Below, one piece after another: positions 5,695-5,816 of a stretch of DNA of 5,816 nt. Origin of the DNA: a bacterium (lineage in GTDB: Bacteria; Acidobacteriota; Blastocatellia; Pyrinomonadales; Pyrinomonadaceae); the NCBI GenBank assembly GCA_029945985.1, contig JAQSDP010000140.1, positions 1 to 5,816 on the forward strand, written 5' to 3'. A program made the position numbers and the translations under genes. The notes beneath the pieces were generated by a model. That model was not told the DNA's origin, did not search any database, and was given only the letters and a program-made list of their open reading frames with translations. The number at the start of each line of letters is the position of its first letter. Position 1 is the first letter of the stretch.

Positions 5695-5708
5695 CAATTG
5701 ATAAGAGC

Positions 5709-5816
5709 CTAATCAATATATGGCCGGGCTTGGACTATGTACACACGGCCGTTCATTATTCCCCATTCAATGTCCTGCGGCTCTTTGCCGAACACGCCGC
5801 GGATGCGAATTGCGGT
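5709..5816 (-). CDS. C-terminal end of a PEP/pyruvate-binding (PPDK_N, ATP-grasp) domain protein, partial
   Basis: Only the last 35 codons and a TAG stop are inside the window; the N-terminus lies beyond the right edge. The peptide contains FGKEPQDIEWGI and GRVYIVQARPYID. These match the end of the ATP-binding domain of phosphoenolpyruvate synthase and pyruvate phosphate dikinase, where the DIEW and QARP motifs are typical. In PEP synthase this point is followed by a phosphohistidine domain and a PEP-binding domain. Here the protein stops right after QARPYID, so those downstream domains are missing from this chain. It is either a stand-alone nucleotide-binding protein or a fusion with this domain at the C-terminus. 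Its specific reaction cannot be assigned from this fragment. Confidence 0.75.
   Translation of the reverse strand, partial: TAIRIRGVFGKEPQDIEWGIMNGRVYIVQARPYID

Larger units (their letters stand above)
5566..5700 (-). repeat. Multi-hairpin intergenic repeat element, copy 2
   Basis: Reading the minus strand from 5700, this starts CAATTGCC. It holds a hairpin (5675-5694), a central inverted repeat (5621-5653) and another hairpin (5579-5598), and ends GGCAATTTAAAGACA, which overlaps the first base of the lipoprotein start codon. The order and both ends match copy 1 at 3761-3900, read on the plus strand there, though the arms differ in sequence. It fills nearly all of the gap between the two genes, and no reading frame is apparent. 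Confidence 0.75.

Overview
The window looks like chromosomal DNA from a Gram-negative bacterium with a lipopolysaccharide outer membrane. It carries a complete Kdo transferase gene (waaA), a predicted lipoprotein and several Sec signal peptides. The mix of genes, the moderate GC content and the hairpin-rich repeats between genes fit Acidobacteriota, perhaps Blastocatellia (Pyrinomonadales-like). That placement is an inference from gene style, not a measured result. Every gene I can support lies on the minus strand, so the window is transcribed right to left.

In transcription order (right to left): (i) the last 35 codons of a protein ending in a PEP/pyruvate-binding ATP-grasp domain; (ii) a roughly 135-bp multi-hairpin repeat element; (iii) a predicted lipoprotein with a TPR-like helical domain; (iv) 11 bp further on, a small secreted protein of unknown function with a faint OmpA-like signature; (v) a 99-bp gap with a short palindrome and a possible promoter; (vi) efp, elongation factor P, with an unusual loop tip; (vii) a second multi-hairpin repeat element of about 140 bp; (viii) waaA/kdtA; (ix) a membrane glycosyltransferase resembling ceramide glucosyltransferase (GT21); (x) a secreted LCAT-family lipase/acyltransferase cut by the left window edge.

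The waaA, glycosyltransferase and LCAT-like genes are closely spaced and probably form an envelope or glycolipid operon. WaaA adds Kdo to lipid A on the inner face of the inner membrane. The GT21-like enzyme would glycosylate a lipid acceptor. The LCAT-like enzyme would act on lipids outside the cytoplasm. The lipoprotein and small secreted protein form a second tight pair.

The most interesting signal is non-coding. The two intergenic elements (3761-3900 on plus, 5566-5700 on minus) share one layout: a CAATTG end, an 8-bp-arm hairpin, a longer central hairpin, a second 8-bp-arm hairpin, and a CAATTTAAAGACA end. The hairpin arms differ in sequence but stay perfectly paired. Both elements butt against the start codon of the next gene. 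They look like a structure-conserved REP/MITE-like family.
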